DNA of 64,000 bases, taken from JACCTU01 sp963798985. Lineage in GTDB: Bacteria > Actinomycetota > Thermoleophilia > Gaiellales > Gaiellaceae. The number at the start of each line of letters is the position of its first letter. Within the stretch, counting starts at the first letter, position 1. Where the stretch lies: assembly GCA_963798985.1 (NCBI GenBank), contig CAWCVL010000002.1, forward strand, positions 124,001 through 188,000. Direction: 5' to 3'. The notes under the pieces were generated by a model. It was not told the DNA's origin, searched no databases, and saw nothing but the letters and a program-made list of their open reading frames with translations. Both the position numbers and the translations under genes were made by a program. Shown in pieces: positions 9,020 to 17,175 of this stretch.

Positions 9020-10125
9020 GGCCAGAGGTTGGAGAGGGTCCGCTTGGCATACCAGGAGGCGCGATCGGCGAAACCGGGTTGCTCGACCGCGCGCGCAGCA
9101 ACGAGCGGCGAGCTTGCCACGAGCCTTGTTCCGTCGTAGACGCGAACCTCGCCCAGGCGCTGCCCTCGGCGCACCGGAAGCTCCACTGCGGTCGCTGCGA
9201 CGATTCGCTCGCGAAGGGTCCGGTCGACCCGCGCGGAGCGGACGATCGAGCGCGGCGCGACAAGCGCGACCGGTTCGAGGTCGAAGCCGACCTCGGCGCG
9301 CGCATACGTGCGCGACTTGTCGACGACGGCGACGGGCGCGTAGAGGGAGAGGCCCCAACGGAGCAGCGCGGCGAGGTCGCTGTTTCGCTGCGCGCGGGTC
9401 GGGCTCCCGAGCAGCGTCGCGTACAGCACGAACCCCGTCCCGCGGGCGGCCGCCACCTGAGACCACCCCGCCGCGTCGGTGTGTCCAGTCTTGACGCCGA
9501 TCAGGCCCGGGAACGATCCGAGCAGGTCGTTCCACGTGTGGAGTCGCCGGCCGCCGGAGATCGTCGCCGTGCGGTCGTCGACGATCGACCGGATCGTCGC
9601 GTTCTGCATCGCAGCGCGGGCGAGCAGCGTGACGTCGCGCGCGCTCGAGACGTGGCCGGCCACATCGAGGCCGTCAGGCCGCACGAAGTGCGTCTCGCGC
9701 AGCCCGAGCATCCGCGCCTTCGCGTTCATCAGGCGGACGAACGCGTTCACGTCACCCTTGCCGACGTGCGCCGCGAGCGCCCAGGCGGCATCGTTGGCGC
9801 TCTGCACGAGCGCTGCCTCCACGAGGTCGCCAACGGAGATCCGCTCGCCGGCGCGCAGGTTGATCGTCGACTCGCCGATCGCACTGGCCATCGGCCCGGC
9901 GACGACCACGTCGTCAACGCCGGCCCGCTCGAGCACGACGAGCACCGTCATCAGCTTGGTGATGCTCGCGATCGGTACAGCTGCGTTCGCATGCGCGCGC
10001 GCGAGAACCTCGCCGGTGGCGCCGTTCTCCACGAAGTACGCCTTCGCCGCAACCGGGGGAGGCCCGGCGCTCGCCGAAGAGACGGCGACGAGCGCGGCGG
10101 CGACGGCGGCAAGCGCGCGTCCCAT
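9016..10125 (-). CDS. dacA: D-alanyl-D-alanine carboxypeptidase (PBP5-like, secreted)
   Basis: Penicillin-binding low-molecular-weight carboxypeptidase that trims the terminal D-Ala of peptidoglycan outside the membrane. A signal peptide (LAAVAAALVAVSSASA, cleavage about residue 20) precedes the three S11 motifs: SITK (nucleophile Ser, about 54), SAN (about 109) and KTGHT (about 215). The C-terminal third resembles the PBP5 beta domain. At 369 residues the length fits. There is no obvious C-terminal membrane anchor. It lies 12 bases after the LysM gene, and its stop overlaps pfkB. Confidence 0.93.
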   Translation of the reverse strand: MGRALAAVAAALVAVSSASAGPPPVAAKAYFVENGATGEVLARAHANAAVPIASITKLMTVLVVLERAGVDDVVVAGPMASAIGESTINLRAGERISVGDLVEAALVQSANDAAWALAAHVGKGDVNAFVRLMNAKARMLGLRETHFVRPDGLDVAGHVSSARDVTLLARAAMQNATIRSIVDDRTATISGGRRLHTWNDLLGSFPGLIGVKTGHTDAAGWSQVAAARGTGFVLYATLLGSPTRAQRNSDLAALLRWGLSLYAPVAVVDKSRTYARAEVGFDLEPVALVAPRSIVRSARVDRTLRERIVAATAVELPVRRGQRLGEVRVYDGTRLVASSPLVAARAVEQPGFADRASWYAKRTLSNLWP

Positions 10126-10137
10126 CGCCGGCGAACG

Positions 10138-10464
10138 CTACCTCACGCGTATCCGCTGGCCGACCTGGAGGGCCGTGGGATCCAGGCCGGGGTTCAGCTG
10201 GAGCAGTTGCTCGACGGTCGTGTCGTTGTCGAGCGCGATCTGGTCGAGGGTGCCGCCGGACTCCACCTCGACGAAGACCGGCGCCGGCGCGGTCGCGGTG
10301 CGCGTGGGCGCGGTGGTCGCCGCGGTCGTCGTCGCCACGCTCGTTTGCGCTGCGGTCGTCGTCTCGCCGTCGTTCAGGCCGGCGCGGACGAGCAGCACGG
10401 CGATCGTGATGCCCGCAAGGAACGCCGCAGGCGCCGCGAGCCTGGTCGCAAGCTGGCGGTTCAC
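10138..10464 (-). CDS. Membrane-anchored LysM domain protein
   Basis: A 108-residue protein with one N-terminal membrane helix (LAAPAAFLAGITIAVLLVRA, ~8-27), a Thr/Ala-rich linker (~33-60) and a single C-terminal LysM domain. The LysM domain reads VESGGTLDQIALDNDTTVEQ then LLQLNPGLDP and VGQRIRV. LysM binds glycan chains of peptidoglycan, so the protein probably tethers the membrane to the wall. The start overlaps the pyrF stop by 4 bases and dacA follows, a wall-linked context. It is intact. Confidence 0.88.
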   Translation of the reverse strand: MNRQLATRLAAPAAFLAGITIAVLLVRAGLNDGETTTAAQTSVATTTAATTAPTRTATAPAPVFVEVESGGTLDQIALDNDTTVEQLLQLNPGLDPTALQVGQRIRVR

Positions 10465-11372
10465 CAGCCGGAGACAGCCCAGACGTCGGCTCGCAGCCGG
10501 GCCGCTTCGGCGCCGGCCGCCGCGCGCCAGTCCGCGCTGCCCGAGCGATACGCGTAGATGACCGAGCGCGAGGCAGAGACGATCGCACTCGCCGGTCCGC
10601 TCGCAAAGGCGCGCGCGACGTCAGCAGGTGTGCCGCCCTGCTCGCCGATCCCGGGCAGCAGGATGATCGAGCGCGGCATCAGCCTGCGCGCCTCGCCTAC
10701 CTCGCGCGGGAACGTCGCTCCGACGACGGCGCCGACGCTCGAGAGCCCGTTCTCCCCGAGGAGCTCCTCGCCCCAGTCGTCGACGAGCTCCGCGATCTGC
10801 ATCCAAACGGTACGGCCGTCGGAGAGCGTGAGGTCCTGCACGTCCGCGCTGCCCGCGTTCGACGTCTTGACGAGCACGAAGATCCCTGCGGCGTGCCTGC
10901 GGCACGCGGCCAACAGCGGATCCATGGAGTCGCGGCCCAGGTACGGGTTGACGGTGAGGGCGTCGCCGAGCGCCGGCAGGTCCCCACGCGGTTCGAGGTA
11001 GCCGGCGGCGTAGGCGCGGGCAGTGCTCCCGATGTCGGCCCGCTTGCCGTCGACGATCACGAGCAGTTCCGCAGTGCGCGCGTACGTGCACACCTCCTCG
11101 AACGCGCGCATGCCTTCGGCTCCGAGCGCCTCGAAGAACGCGAGCTGCGGCTTGACGGCGACCGCGTACGGCGCGACGGCATCGACGATGCCGCGGCAGA
11201 AGCGCGCGACGGCCTCGGCCGGCGCCTCCCCGCGCAGCTCGACCGGGAACAGGTCGACGCGTGGATCGAGGCCGACGCAGAGCTGGCTGCGCTTGCGCTC
11301 GACGACGGCGGCGAGGCGGTCGGAGAAGGCCGCCGCGGCGAACTCGGTCTGTACGCGGAGCTCCTGCGCCAT
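10461..11372 (-). CDS. pyrF: Orotidine 5'-phosphate decarboxylase (type 2)
   Basis: Last step of UMP synthesis. The 303-residue protein reads QLCVGLDPRVDLFP near residue 30, VAVKPQLAFFEALG near 75 and the catalytic VIVDGKRADIGSTARAYA near 108 (the Lys-Asp dyad in the type 2 form DxKRxDIGxT). It then has VNPYLGRDSMDPLL and LLPGIGEQGG. Its length fits the type 2 group of actinobacteria. The ATG at 11372 lies 16 bases from the start of the divergent PGRP gene. It heads the run pyrF-LysM-dacA-pfkB. Confidence 0.94.
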   Translation of the reverse strand: MAQELRVQTEFAAAAFSDRLAAVVERKRSQLCVGLDPRVDLFPVELRGEAPAEAVARFCRGIVDAVAPYAVAVKPQLAFFEALGAEGMRAFEEVCTYARTAELLVIVDGKRADIGSTARAYAAGYLEPRGDLPALGDALTVNPYLGRDSMDPLLAACRRHAAGIFVLVKTSNAGSADVQDLTLSDGRTVWMQIAELVDDWGEELLGENGLSSVGAVVGATFPREVGEARRLMPRSIILLPGIGEQGGTPADVARAFASGPASAIVSASRSVIYAYRSGSADWRAAAGAEAARLRADVWAVSGW

Positions 11373-11388
11373 CGGCCCGACCAAGCGT

Positions 11389-11963
11389 ATGCTCCGCGCC
11401 CGACGGCTACCACGCCTTCCGAGCCCCAGGTCGTCTCCGCTTCGCAATGGGGCGCGGCGCCGACACGGCGGCCGCCCCTGCCGGCGCGCGGGCCGCTCGA
11501 CCACCTCGTCCTGCACCACACCGCGTTCCCGATGCGGCGAATCGGCGGCACGAGCTTCGAGGCGGAGGCCGCGCACATGCGCGAGATCCAGCGCTGGCAC
11601 CTGGAGCGCGGCTGGGCGACGGTCGGCTACCACTTCGTCGTCTCGCCGAGCGGCCGGATCTTTCGGGGCCGTCCCGTGCACCGGCTCGGGGCGCACGTGC
11701 TCGGGCACAACGGCGGGACGGTGGGCATCGCCCTGATGGGCAACTTCGAGCTCGAGCGACCGACGCCGGCGGCACTCGCGTCGCTCGGGCACACGCGAAG
11801 GCGGCTCGTTCCCGGCGGTACGAACGCGCGGCTGCTCGGCCATCGCGACCACCGTGGGCACGAGACGTCCGCCTGCCCGGGCCGGCACCTCGAGCCGTAC
11901 GCCGACAAACGCGGAGGGCCGCCTCGCGGCGGCCCTCCGGCCAAGCGTCGAACCGCTCCCTAG
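11389..11963 (+). CDS. PGRP / N-acetylmuramoyl-L-alanine amidase (amidase_2), start uncertain
   Basis: Zinc amidase that cleaves between MurNAc and L-Ala, or binds peptidoglycan. The conserved region VVSASQWGAAP begins at about 11428. It is followed by LVLHHTAFPM (first Zn His), HMREIQRWHLERGWATVGYH, FVVSPSGRIFRGRPVHRLGA, GHNGGTVGIALMGNF and LLGHRDH with SACPG. All are hallmarks of the family. No usual start codon precedes it in this frame; the nearest ATG (11389) is out of frame, so an indel near 11400-11425 is likely. The frame also runs through the hairpin at 11913, suggesting the true stop was lost. No signal peptide is visible. Confidence 0.8.
11913..11938 (-). terminator. Perfect 11-bp hairpin between the PGRP gene and hup
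   Basis: GGAGGGCCGCC (11913-11923) pairs perfectly with 11928-11938 around TCGC. On the minus strand it lies 21 bases past the hup stop and is followed by GCGTTTGT. It probably terminates hup and, from the other side, the convergent amidase gene. Confidence 0.65.
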
Positions 11964-12241
11964 CGGCCGCGCACTGCGGTCTTGAGCTGGCTCCCGGCCG
12001 AGAACTTCGGCACGATGGAGGCGGGGATGATCACCTTCTCCGTGGGATTCCGCGGGTTGACCCCCATGCGCTCCGCCCGGTGCTGCGTCGAGAACTTCCC
12101 GAAGCCGGTGAAGGCGATCTCTCCGCCGCCCTTCAGCGTCTCGGTGATCTGGTCGAGCATGGCGTCGACCGCGTTCTGCGCATCCCGGCGCCCCAGGTTC
12201 GCTCTCTCGGCGATCTTGTCCACAAACTCCTGCTTGGTCAC
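11960..12241 (-). CDS. hup: HU family nucleoid protein
   Basis: Small DNA-bending histone-like protein acting as a dimer on the nucleoid. The 93 residues include TKQEFVDKIAERANL, the HU core GEIAFTGFGKFSTQHRAER and the beta-arm region VNPRNPTEKVIIPASIVPKF. I chose GTG 12241 over the in-frame ATG at 12262 because a strong ribosome binding site (GGAGGG) sits 6 bases before the GTG and the family starts here. It lacks the long Lys/Ala tail of mycobacterial HU. It follows pyrE by 72 bases and is intact. Confidence 0.94.
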   Translation of the reverse strand: MTKQEFVDKIAERANLGRRDAQNAVDAMLDQITETLKGGGEIAFTGFGKFSTQHRAERMGVNPRNPTEKVIIPASIVPKFSAGSQLKTAVRGR

Positions 12242-12313
12242 GAACAGCCCTCCATTCGTCATTCGCTCGGGGTTCGGGGGGTCAGCGTAGCGAATCGATC
12301 GGACGAAAACGGC

Positions 12314-12871
12314 TCAACCATGCGGTTTTGCGGCGGTTTTGTCGGTTTCCAGCACCTCTGAAGCCCGGAAAAGGGGCCAAAGTCGCACCGCGTGGCGGGC
12401 GAGAGCGTCCACTCCGCCCTCCTCGCGATCGACCACGCAGATGGCCGTGGAGCACTCGAGTCCGGCCTCCCGCAGCGCCTTGACGGCCTCGACGGCGGCC
12501 CCGCCGGAGGTGACGACGTCCTCGACGACGCAGACGCGGTCACCCTCCTCGTACACCCCCTCGAGGCGGTTGGAGGTGCCGTACTCCTTCGCTTCCTTGC
12601 GAACGATCAGGAACGGGAGGCCCGACTCGAGCGAGGCGGCAGCCGCGAGCGCTACGGCGCCCAGTTCCGGGCCTGCGATCAGGGTCGCCTCTGGCGCGTG
12701 CTCGCGAATCGCCGCGGCGAGCCGCTCGCCGATCGGCCGGAGCAGGTCGGGCCGCGTCTCGAAGCGGTACTTGTCGAGGTAGTAGCGGGAGCGGCGTCCC
12801 GAGCGGAGCACGAAGTCGCCCTCGAGGTACGCGTGCTCGCGGAGCGCGCCGCGGAGCTCCGCGTCGTTCAT
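12314..12871 (-). CDS. pyrE: Orotate phosphoribosyltransferase
   Basis: Makes OMP from orotate and PRPP, the substrate of pyrF about 1 kb downstream. The 185-residue protein has FVLRSGRRSRYYLDKYRFET near residue 20, LIAGPELGAVALAAAASLES near 64, VRKEAKEYGTSNRLEG (catalytic flexible loop Lys) near 92 and the PRPP motif RVCVVEDVVTSGGA near 112. Length is normal. Its ATG overlaps the stop of the small membrane protein gene by 4 bases. Confidence 0.94.
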   Translation of the reverse strand: MNDAELRGALREHAYLEGDFVLRSGRRSRYYLDKYRFETRPDLLRPIGERLAAAIREHAPEATLIAGPELGAVALAAAASLESGLPFLIVRKEAKEYGTSNRLEGVYEEGDRVCVVEDVVTSGGAAVEAVKALREAGLECSTAICVVDREEGGVDALARHAVRLWPLFRASEVLETDKTAAKPHG

Positions 12872-13077
12872 CCGCCGCGGGCCGCGGTGAGCGCAGCCCG
12901 CGCGAGCGGGAGCAGGCGCGCCGCCTCGGGCGCCCCGTTCGAAAGCGACTGCATGGAGCCGTCCTCGAAGTAGAGGTCGACGCGCTCGCGACGCCCGCCG
13001 GCCGTCCGGCGGAGGAGCGCGATCCCGGCGGCCCAGGCGCCGAGCAGCGCGAGCAGCGGCAGGAGCCTACGCCGCAT
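12868..13077 (-). CDS. Small single-helix membrane protein, unknown function
   Basis: A 69-residue protein with one N-terminal hydrophobic helix (LLPLLALLGAWAAGIALLRR, ~5-24). A soluble part follows that reads RRERVDLYFEDGSMQSLSNG and a helical LLPLARAALTAARGG. I do not recognise a family. Its stop overlaps the pyrE start (ATGA) and its start overlaps the end of the roadblock gene by 11 bases, so it is very likely translated as part of that run. The pairing with a roadblock protein suggests a membrane partner, but this is inference from position only. Confidence 0.6.
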   Translation of the reverse strand: MRRRLLPLLALLGAWAAGIALLRRTAGGRRERVDLYFEDGSMQSLSNGAPEAARLLPLARAALTAARGG

Positions 13078-13467
13078 CGCCGTCGGCCTCCGGCTTCTTC
13101 TTCGGCGCGCGCCGGCGCGGCGCCGGCTTCTTCTCGCCGGCGCTCGGCCGCGGCAGCCCGGAGCGCGGTCTTGAGGTCGTAGAAGACGAGCGCGACCGTG
13201 GGCTCGGGCCCGGTCGTCGCCGCGATGTACGAGTCCCCGTCGCGCACGACGAAGACGCTGCCCTCGCCGGTGGACGCCTCGAGCTGGTTGAGCGACCCCT
13301 GGCGGGCCTCGGCCGCCGCGGCCAGCAGGTCCTGGACGGCCCGCACGAACGGCTCGCTCGTCGGCGAGCGTCGAGGCGGCCACCTTCCCCTTCGCGTCGA
13401 AGAGGGCCGCGGCCTCGACCTGCGAGGAGATCTCGGTCAGATCGGCCAGGGCCTGCTCAGCAGTCAT
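13067..13467 (-). CDS. Roadblock/LC7-like domain protein (frameshifted)
   Basis: About 130 residues. From ATG 13467 it reads MTAEQALADLTEISSQVEAA then ALFDAKGKVAASTLADE. After an indel near 13355 it continues VQDLLAAAAEARQGSLNQLE, GSVFVVRDGDSYIAATTGPE and VALVFYDLKTALRAAA. After a second indel near 13120 it ends in a Lys-rich APKKKPEADGDAA. The alternating pattern, with a hydrophobic 'D..G.V' strand then a helix then a strand, matches roadblock/LC7 dimers that regulate small GTPases. No MglA-like GTPase is in the window. It is divergent from yihY, with 24 bases between starts. Confidence 0.65.
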
Positions 13468-13491
13468 CGGCGCTGAACGATACTGGCCGCC

Positions 13492-14322
13492 GTGCGCAGG
13501 CGAAAAAGAAGGCTCGTGCAGAAGTTCTTCGCCGACCGCGGAACGCACCTCGCGGCGATGATCGCGTACTTCGCCCTGCTCGCGTTCGTGCCGCTGACCT
13601 TCCTCGCGCTGTCGCTCCTCGCCTTCACCGGCCAGCCGAGCGAGTCGAGCTTCCTCGTCCGCGAGATCAAGCAGGCGCTCCCGGAGACGCCGATCGAGGA
13701 CATCGTGCGCCTCGTCCGAACGGTCCAGCGACAACGCGGCCGCGCTCGGTCTCCTCGGCGCGCGCCTTCCTGGTGTGGGCGGCCCTCTCGCTCTTCAGCG
13801 TGCTCGAGTCCGCGTTCAACATCGTCTACGGGCGGCCGAACCGTCCGTTCCTCCACGGGAAGGGTCTCGCGCTCGCGCTGCTCGTGGGCTCGCTGGTGAC
13901 GCTGTTCGTCGCGCTGCTCGTCGGCTCGTTCGGCGTCCAGGTGCTCGAGGACTGGGCGCCGTGGTTCATCGACAACCCGAAGGTCGCCTACGCGCTGTCG
14001 GTCGTCGTGTCGACGCTCGGGATCTTCGCGTTCATCGTCTCCGTCTACTACGTGCTCACGAACGAGCGCCTCCGCATCCGGGACGTGCTGCCCGGAGCGA
14101 TCTTCGCGTCCGTGCTGCTCCAGACGTCGTTCCAGATCCTGCCCGATCTTCCTGCGCTACGCGGAGATCAACCCGGTGCTGAAGGCGTTCGGCTCGCCGG
14201 CGATCCTGCTCGTCTGGCTCTACGTGATGGCGAACGTGCTCGTGTTCGGCGCGGAGCTGAACTGGTGGCTCAAGTACGGCCGAAAGCAGGCCGAGGAGCC
14301 ACCGCCGGTGGGATTCGCCTAG
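13492..14322 (+). CDS. YihY/BrkB family membrane protein (frameshifted)
   Basis: Polytopic inner-membrane protein of about 275 residues, function unsettled (once called ribonuclease BN). GTG 13492 opens VQKFFADRGTHLAAMIAYFA and LLAFVPLTFLALSLLAF, the conserved first helix. After an indel near 13745 the core reads SLFSVLESAFNIVYGRPNRP, then helices LALALLVGSLVTLFVALLVG and LSVVVSTLGIFAFIVSVYYV. The conserved LPGAIFASVLLQTSF follows. After another indel near 14145 it ends YAEINPVLKAFGSPAILLVW and GAELNWWLKYGRKQAEE. Every family landmark is present in order, so the gene is whole apart from the indels. Confidence 0.82.
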
Positions 14323-14348
14323 AGGCTCGATGTGAGTTCGCTGCGACA

Positions 14349-14414
14349 GCGGCCGCGAAGCGGCCGCCTTAGGGGTCTTCGCGCGTCGCGGATCCGCGCG
14401 AGCGGATCCGCGAC
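14349..14414. terminator. Two strong hairpins between convergent yihY and rdgB
   Basis: An 8-bp GCGGCCGC hairpin with a GAA loop (14349-14367) is followed by a perfect 13-bp inverted repeat (14385-14397 with 14402-14414, loop GCGA). Together they form a bidirectional termination block for yihY from the left and rdgB from the right. The second stem lies where the current rdgB frame would still be coding, a hint that rdgB really stops near 14430. Confidence 0.6.
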
Positions 14415-14953
14415 TTGCGCTGCAGTTCAGCGCGCGCGCGGCGCGCGCGCGGTGCGAGTGCTCGCGCTTCCAGTCGTTGCCGAGCTCGGCGACCGTGCGC
14501 GACTCGCCGTCGGGCACGAAGATCGGGTCGTAGCCGAAGCCCTCGCTGCCACGCGGCTCGAGCGCGATCGTCCCCTCGACGGTGCCGGTGCCGCGGCGCT
14601 CCTCGCCCTCCGGCGAGAGCGCGACCAGCTCGCAGACGTAGCGTGCGCGACGGTCCTCGACGCCCTGCAGCGCGTCGAGCAGCGCCGCGACCCCGTCGTC
14701 GGCCCAGCGCGCCGACTCGACACCCGGCCGCCCGCCGAGTGCGGCGACCTCGATCCCCGAGTCCTCGCCGAGCACCCAATCGGACGTGTGCTGCGCGGCC
14801 GAAGCGCGCCTTCGCGAGCGCGTTGTCGTAGTACGTCTCGCCTTCCTCCGGCGGGTAGCCGTCCGCGTCGAGCAGCTCCAGCTCCCAGTCCGGGAGCGCG
14901 TGCCTCAGCTCCCGGAGCTTGTTCGCGTTCTGCGAGGCGAGGCGCGCGATCAA
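14369..14953 (-). CDS. rdgB: XTP/dITP diphosphatase, RdgB/HAM1 (frameshifted)
   Basis: House-cleaning enzyme that hydrolyses inosine and xanthosine triphosphates. It begins at TTG 14953 with RLASQNANKLRELRHALPDW, then EEGETYYDNALAKARFGRAA. After an indel near 14775 it reads LGEDSGIEVAALGGRPGVES, DGVAALLDALQG and GSEGFGYDPIFVPDGESRTV, with AELGNDWKREHSHRARAARA last. The DSG and GFGYDP motifs are diagnostic. The C-terminus is unclear because of another slip in the GC repeat near 14440. The TTG start overlaps the mgtC stop (TTGA). Confidence 0.85.
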   Translation of the reverse strand: MIARLASQNANKLRELRHALPDWELELLDADGYPPEEGETYYDNALAKARFGRAAHVRLGARRGLGDRGRRTRRAAGCRVGALGRRRGRGAARRAAGRRGPSRTLRLRAGRALAGGRGAPRHRHRRGDDRARAAWQRGLRLRPDLRARRRVAHGRRARQRLEARALAPRARRARAELQRKSRIRSRGSATREDP

Positions 14954-15636
14954 TCGGCCCAGCGAACGCCCGTTACGTGTTCGAGCTCGGCGAGGCGACT
15001 CGCCACCTTCGAGGCCTGCACCTTCTCGCGGAAGTCCACGGTCGCGACGAGCTCGCGACCTCCACGGCTCTCCCAGAGCTGGAACTGCGAGACCGTGCCG
15101 CCGAGGTCCTCGAGCGCCCCAAGCACGGGCGCTGCACCCTGGCCGCCGGCGAGCTCGACGACGAGTCGCTGCTCGTCGGTCGGTCGCATTCGCGTCACCA
15201 CCCGGTGCGCCACGATGCGGAGCGGCCAGAGCGTGACGAGCGCCGCGACGGTCGCGATGATCGCCGCCTCCCAGTAGCCGGCGCCCGACGCCATGCCGAT
15301 GCCCGCGACGAGCCAGAGCGTCGCCGCCGTGGTCAGGCCGCGCACGGTGAGACCCTGACGGATGATCGCGCCCGCACCGAGGAAGCCGATCCCGGTGACG
15401 ATCTGCGCCGCGATCCGCGTCGGGTCGAACGTGACGCCCTCGCTCTGAGAGAACGTCCAGTCGGTCCAGGCGTAGGCCGAGACGAGGAAGAAGAGGGCGG
15501 AGCCGAGCGAGACGAGCAGGTGGGTGCGTAGCCCCGCTTCGCGCTCGCGGAGCTCCCGCTCGAGGCCGATCGCACCGCCGAGCGCGGCCGCGACGAAGAG
15601 CCTGATGGCGACGTCGAGCCACGAGAGCTCAGGCAA
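14950..15636 (-). CDS. mgtC: MgtC/SapB family membrane protein
   Basis: Inner-membrane protein of 228 residues; MgtC relatives affect growth at low Mg2+ and ATP synthase activity. Four or five hydrophobic helices occupy residues ~5-140, with the family block AALGGAIGLERELREREAGL, then RTHLLVSLGSALFFLVSAYA and IVTGIGFLGAGAIIRQG. A cytoplasmic ACT-like C-terminal domain covers ~150-228. The TTG at 15636 is the start because AGGAGG lies 6 bases before it. It overlaps the rph stop by 8 bases. It is intact. Confidence 0.9.
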   Translation of the reverse strand: MPELSWLDVAIRLFVAAALGGAIGLERELREREAGLRTHLLVSLGSALFFLVSAYAWTDWTFSQSEGVTFDPTRIAAQIVTGIGFLGAGAIIRQGLTVRGLTTAATLWLVAGIGMASGAGYWEAAIIATVAALVTLWPLRIVAHRVVTRMRPTDEQRLVVELAGGQGAAPVLGALEDLGGTVSQFQLWESRGGRELVATVDFREKVQASKVASRLAELEHVTGVRWAD

Positions 15637-16325
15637 AGGCGTCCTCCTGTGCCCGCGCGATCTCCGCGATCCCTCCCGACGCGAGGTCCAGCAGCTCGTC
15701 GAGCTCCTCGCGCGTGAACGGTGCGCCCTCGGCTGTCGCCTGCACCTCGACGAGGCGTCCGTCGCCCGGTCATCACGACGTTCATGTCGGCCTCGGCGCT
15801 CGAGTCCTCGGTGTACTCGAGGTCGAGGAGCGGCTCGCCTTCGACGATCCCGACCGAGACGGCTGCCACGGATCCCGCGAGCGCCTTCGAGAGGCCGAAC
15901 TTGTCGAGCGCGCGGCGCGCAGCGACATACGCGCCGGAGATCGCCGCGCAGCGGGTACCGCCGTCGGCCTGCAGCACGTCGCAGTCGAGCCACACCGTCC
16001 GCTCGCCCAGCGCCTCGAAGTCGACGACACCGCGGAGCGCGCGGCCGATCAGCCGCTGGATCTCGACCGTGCGGCCGCCCTGCTTCCCACGCGAAGCCTC
16101 GCGCGCGACGCGCTCGCCCGTCGACGCCGGGAGCAGCGAGTACTCCGCCGTCATCCAACCCCGGCCCTTGTTGCGAAGCCAGCGCGGGATGTCGTCGTCG
16201 ATCATCGCCGTGCAGAGCACCTTCGTCTTGCCCTGCGACCACAGCACGGAGCCGTGCGGCTGCTCGAGGTAGTCGAGCTCGACGGTCAGCGGACGGAGCT
16301 CGTCCGCGCGGCGGCCTTCTCTCAT
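15629..16325 (-). CDS. rph: Ribonuclease PH (one frameshift)
   Basis: Phosphorolytic 3'-exonuclease that trims tRNA precursors. It reads REGRRADELRPLTVELDYLE, GSVLWSQGKTKVLCTAMIDD, RGWMTAEYSLLPASTGER, QRLIGRALRGVVDFEALGER and LDCDVLQADGGTRCAAISG. After VVMTG the frame changes. The canonical VVMTGDGRLVEVQATAEGAP is recovered if one extra G near 15770 is removed, ending LASGGIAEIARAQEDAFA. Length then is about 232, as usual for the family. Its ATG overlaps the murI stop, and rdgB follows after mgtC, the common murI-rph-rdgB cluster. Confidence 0.94.
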
Positions 16326-17143
16326 GCGACGGCTCCAGCTCGAGCAGCTCGACGTGCTCGACCTCGCGGATCGGCAGCTGCAGGAAGCGCGCGCCGGTCT
16401 CGCGGAAGACCTCGGGATCGCCGGTCGTGATGAAGCGATAGCCGCCTTCGCGCGCAGACGTCGTTCTCGATGTGCTTGCGCGTGAGCGTCTCGGCGACCT
16501 CGCGCGCCGTCTCGTCTGCGGAGAAGATCAGCGTCACGTCACGACCGAAGACGCGCTGGAGGATCGGGCGGATGATCGGGTAGTGCGTGCAGCCGAGGAT
16601 CACCGTGTCGACGCCTTCCTCCTTCAGCGGCGCCGCGTACTCGCGCACGGCCTCCGCGGTCTCTTCGCCGAAGGGGTCGTCGCCCTCGATCAGCGGCACG
16701 AGCCGCGGGCACGCGAACGGGCGATCAGCGACGCGCCGGCGTCGAGCGTGTGGATCAACTCGTGGTAGCGGCCGGCGTGGACGGTCGCCTCGGTTGCGAG
16801 GAGACCGATGCGGCGGTTGCGCGTCGCCTGAACCGCCGCGTGCGCCTTCGGGGTTGATCACGCCGACGACCGGAACGGTGAGGGTCTCCTGCAAGTCGGC
16901 GAGCCCGGCCGAGGTCGCCGCGTTGCAGGCGACGAGAACCATCTTCACGCCCTGCCCTTCGAGGTACGACCCGATCTCGAGGGCGAACCGGCGGATCTCG
17001 TCCAGCGGCCGCGGCCCGTACGGCAGGCGGGCGCCGTCGCCCAGGTAGACGAAGTCCTCGTGCGGCATCGTGACGAGGCACTCGTGGAGGACGGTGAGCC
17101 CGCCCATGCCCGAGTCGAAGACGCCGATCGGCCGGGAATCCAT
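16322..17143 (-). CDS. murI: Glutamate racemase (frameshifted)
   Basis: Provides D-glutamate for peptidoglycan. It starts RPIGVFDSGMGGLTVLHECL, then EDFVYLGDGARLPYGPRPLD and KMVLVACNAATSAGLADLQE (first catalytic Cys), then VPVVGVINPE. One extra A near 16855 shifts the frame; the rebuilt text continues EAHAAVQATRNRRIGLLATE. The C-terminal half returns with EGVDTVILGCTHYPIIRPIL (second catalytic Cys). A last slip near 16455 affects the tail. The residue after the first Cys-Asn is Ala where Thr is usual. The stop overlaps the rph start (ATGA). Confidence 0.92.
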   Translation of the reverse strand: MDSRPIGVFDSGMGGLTVLHECLVTMPHEDFVYLGDGARLPYGPRPLDEIRRFALEIGSYLEGQGVKMVLVACNAATSAGLADLQETLTVPVVGVINPEGARGGSGDAQPPHRSPRNRGDRPRRPLPRVDPHARRRRVADRPFACPRLVPLIEGDDPFGEETAEAVREYAAPLKEEGVDTVILGCTHYPIIRPILQRVFGRDVTLIFSADETAREVAETLTRKHIENDVCARRRLSLHHDRRSRGLPRDRRALPAAADPRGRARRAARAGAVA

Positions 17144-17175
17144 GCGTCGATTCTACGAGCGGCTACGCTGCGCCG

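Noticed and set aside
12242..12262. ATG start giving HU seven extra residues
   Set aside because: GGAGGG is 6 bases before the GTG at 12241 and would otherwise be coding; the HU family starts at the GTG.
14349..14470. GC-alternating stretch as a possible attachment site or phage boundary
   Set aside because: It consists of two local hairpins and a GCGC run between convergent genes; no integrase, tRNA or flanking direct repeat is visible.
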